Below, piece after piece: positions 61,023-64,000 of a stretch of DNA of 64,000 nt. Both the position numbers and the translations under genes were made by a program. This stretch comes from Dryobates pubescens (lineage: Eukaryota > Chordata > Aves > Piciformes > Picidae): positions 7,898,453 through 7,962,452 of the forward strand of contig NC_071634.1 in assembly GCF_014839835.1 (NCBI RefSeq), given 5' to 3'. Numbering within the stretch: the stretch's first letter is position 1; each line of letters opens with the position of its first letter. Under the pieces are notes generated by a model that was not told the DNA's origin, made no database searches, and saw only the letters and a list, made by a program, of their open reading frames with translations.

Positions 61023-62349
61023 AAATTATTTCAGCCTAACCTTCATAAATGGGGGAGATGAGGAAATGGAGCAGGATAGTTTTCTAATTTTGCCTTGTTA
61101 AGCAATATCAGGATAATCAGCAAGCTACTGCAGGATGCAGGAGCTGCATCTCAACAGAGGTATTTACTTGGTTATTGCTGCATCTCTGTGTGAACAGACT
61201 AAGTATGGGAGAGAAAATGTGGGTGTAGGAAGTGGAAAGGCTTGACTAATGTCGTGTGTCAGGAGAACAGCACTTCCCTAGATCCTGGTGCAGTCACTGC
61301 TCTTCCTGTCCAGCCCTACCCCTCAGGTATGTCGATAGACCAGGTTGGAGCAACCCGGATCAAATGCTGATGGTAGAGGTAACCAGAGGGTGAAATCAAC
61401 AAGCAGTGACGTGATCTGTATTAGCTGGTAGGAGGCAGACTTTGAACGGACGTGTTAAGAGACTGAGCAGAGAGGAGATTTTGTTTGCAGCCTCTTGTGC
61501 ACCATCGATTGTTCTTTCATTCTTAAAACGCTGTCTATGTTTTCCTTTTGGGGGCTGCAGGTTCAGTGTGTGAAGCTTCTGCAGGGCTGTTGGTGTTTGC
61601 TTTTGAAGCAGGAGAAAAATTAGAGGAATTATTTGGAGCAGTAGTGTTCTTGAATTGCAGCCCAGTGGTGGAACAGTAGTTACTGTTTGATCTCCTCAGC
61701 ACATTACAGGCTTCCCAGGCACTGCCACCTTTCTGAGACAAAGGATGAGCCCTTAAGAATCAAAATACTATTCTATATGCACAGATACCATAGAACTATT
61801 TCCTCTCACTTCAGGGAATTTCTTATCGTGTACGTCCTGCTGCTGGAGCATTCCACAGGTGTCAGGTCAGAACCTGTTCCCAGACCTGAGGAGCCAGCAG
61901 AAACAACAGAACTGGACTGGTTTTGCAGTTTTGAGGTGCATTTGATGCCTAAAATATTCTGAACGATTTTTGTGACTGTTGCTGCTTAAATCTGGAGACC
62001 AGCTTGACAGAAGCCTGGGTAACCGGCTCAGCAGGGCATTGCTTCTGAATTGAGCTCAAGTTTATTGATATTTTGCAAGAACTGTTTAGTGCTTGACAGG
62101 GAAACAAAATAGTCTGTCTCTAACCACAACTTCAAGATGTATCGAATCACTTCAGCTGAACAGTCTGAAACATCTTTAGTGTATGTTTATGGTTCATATA
62201 TCTGTTTTTAAAAAGCCTTGCTTATTCTGTGTTTACAGCCAGGAAGCTGAATAAATATTTACCTGGGAAACAAAAGCCAAGGAGGTGGTTTTTTTCCCCA
62301 TGAAATCTTACCTTCTTTTTCTGTTATTTCAGTTGTGCATTCACCAACC

Positions 62350-62382
62350 TGTCCTCCACCCCCCCCTCCCCCCCCCCCTTTT
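62350..62382 (+). repeat. C-rich tract
   Basis: A run of C interrupted by single T and A; the complement could form a G-quadruplex. It is followed by a T-rich stretch and TTTTGTACAG. Confidence 0.85.
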
Positions 62383-62928
62383 ATTTTTTCCTCCTGCTTT
62401 CTTTTGTACAGTAAAAGAATGCAAACTTCTTGCAGTAAATCTTCAGGAATTTCTCATCTTCCTATCCTTCACACAAAATTTAGTCATTGGTAGTGAAGGT
62501 ACTGCCTTGTGAATGCTTTGTCCCAGTTAAATGATGCTCATCACAAGGCTTGCAGAAGCCCGAGGGTTTTGTATGACTGTTTTTAACACCCCTCTCCTCC
62601 AAGACTGACCAAGGTCCTGCTGTGCCCTTAGTGTCTGCCTTAAATAAAAGGCTGTGTGTTTCCCGTGGAGGTGTGAAGGCACGTATAGGGAAATGGCCCC
62701 AGTTTGTAGCTAGGAGTGAACACTTAAGGACAAGTAGGTGCTCAGCAGACCTCTTTCACATGTTTCTGAGGGGAGTGGGCGTCTTCTCCCCCATGGAGTG
62801 CTTGGAGATGCTGAGAACTGAGATGCTATCTCTTGGGTGTTTGTTCTGTCTCTTCAGTGGTTGCTCTTTTAAACTTGATCATGCCTTTGTGCAGCTGGAT
62901 TAGCGGCTGCATAATCTAGACAAGAGGT

Positions 62929-63030
62929 GCTCGCTGCCAGCTATGGTGTTTCTGCAGTGGTGCTCTCTGAGAACAAGGTTCTTGCTGCCAGCTGTGGTGT
63001 TTCTGCAGTGGTGCTCTCTGAGAACGAGTA
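62929..63030 (+). repeat. 51-bp tandem duplication
   Basis: Two adjacent copies, period 51, each containing GTGTTTCTGCAGTGGTGCTC; the copies differ at only a few bases, so the duplication is young or maintained. Confidence 0.9.
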
Positions 63031-63664
63031 ACATCTACGGCTAAGTAGGATGGCAGGTACTTGTAGAAGGCTTGCTTCTGGATTTGTGCATAGTGCCTTT
63101 CTCTAACTTGTTCAGGGGTCTTTTTACTAAGCTATATTTCATAGAAGTAAGCCAGAGATAGTTATGAAAGTTAAAAAAGGCTTAAAACAAGAGATAGTAA
63201 GTCAGCATCTTGGAAGAAGATCTCATGCAGGTAAGAGGAAGAGCATTTCTAGGGGATCAAGAGCAACCAACTAAAGTAAAAAGGTGAGAACCAGTGGCCA
63301 AAAAAAAAAGGAGAAAAATCCAATGATGTGTGGGAGATTCTGCATTGCTTTGCATAAGGAGGATTGTATTAAAAAGTTTAAAAACAAAAAAAAGGGTCCT
63401 ATGGGAGTGTTGAACATGAGAAGTTGTTACCAAACCCAGCACAACCACCTCCCTAAGACCAGTGAGGTGGTAGGATGCAAGCATCTCTTTATTTCAGTTC
63501 TGGACACACAGGGGGTTGCTCCATCTAAGTATCCCAAAGCCAGTAAAATTCAGAGAATATCTGCTTATGGCTCATACATAATCAGCTTTTTTTTCCGTGA
63601 TTAGCATATTCATATTAGTCCATGGAATTTTTTAACGATGTAAATCTCCTGTATCTATGCTCAC

Positions 63665-63689
63665 TGGGGGGTGTGTGTGTGTGTGTGTC
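63665..63689 (+). repeat. (GT)n microsatellite
   Basis: A G-run followed by about ten GT units. Confidence 0.9.
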
Positions 63690-64000
63690 CATCCTCTTCC
63701 CCCCCTTTAGCCAAACTTCTTTGCTCATGCTCTCTAGGCTGTCTGGTACTGTTGACAGACCAGAGAGTCACTGTAAAGGAGTTTGCTCTTCATAACAACT
63801 TCTGTCTCATGCCCACAGATACAATTCGTTATTTACACAGTTAACGATGCTTAATTTACACAACAGGTACATTCAGTGAGGATTACATTTTCCTAAATGA
63901 CCCTATGTTAGGGTGGTATCAAGGTAATCTTTGGTGACAGTGCTGTCAAGGTTGCTTTGTGGCAGAGATGATTAAAAATAAAGGAGGAGAAACACAATAG

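Larger units (their letters stand above)
58521..64000 (+). other. ZFYVE28: ZFYVE28 intron 1 (partial)
   Basis: The first 650 nt belong to the CpG island. Beyond it I see two small CR1 tails, a C-rich tract, a 51-bp tandem duplication and a GT microsatellite, but no convincing exon. Confidence 0.75.

Overview
This is vertebrate nuclear DNA, almost certainly from a bird. Genes are split into short exons with GT-AG splice sites, promoters sit in CpG islands, and the dominant repeat is the CR1 non-LTR retrotransposon (LINE), about 25 pieces in both orientations adding up to very roughly 9-10 kb. The number of similar-looking CR1 copies, some with a pentanucleotide tail, would fit a CR1-rich bird lineage such as woodpeckers and allies, but that guess is weak. 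No prokaryotic features (operons, CRISPR, Shine-Dalgarno sites) apply.

The window holds three host genes in the arrangement known from human 4p16.3, shown in reverse: RNF4 (minus strand, 4871-10961 coding), CFAP99 (minus strand, 18116-57012 coding) and the first coding exon of ZFYVE28 (plus strand, 58482-58520). RNF4 and CFAP99 could be read exon by exon from the sequence, with every splice phase consistent. RNF4 has seven coding exons and 192 residues. CFAP99 has fifteen coding exons and 643 residues, of which only the last junction is uncertain.

Layout: 1-2600 is intergenic with CR1 pieces. 2600-4870 is probably the long 3' UTR of RNF4. 4871-10974 holds the RNF4 coding exons, including a 10-nt microexon at 8494-8503. 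10975-14850 is RNF4 intron 1, leading to a CpG-island promoter at about 14.16-15.12 kb. 15.1-18.06 kb is intergenic. 18.06-57.02 kb is CFAP99, whose introns are loaded with CR1. 57.37-59.18 kb is a CpG island acting as a divergent promoter for CFAP99 (leftward) and ZFYVE28 (rightward). 59.2-64 kb is ZFYVE28 intron 1.

The most notable observations are these. (1) The RNF4 microexon encodes half of the fourth SUMO-interacting motif; skipping it would give a 78-residue protein with SIMs but no RING. (2) A CpG island with promoter-like features lies inside a CFAP99 intron (38.2-38.65 kb) where no promoter is expected. (3) ZNF143-type elements occur in both CpG-island promoters, and RFX X-box-like elements in the CFAP99 promoter. 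(4) Two CR1 insertions into other CR1 copies have readable 4-bp flanking duplications. I found no wholly new genetic system; the host genes are ordinary conserved ones.
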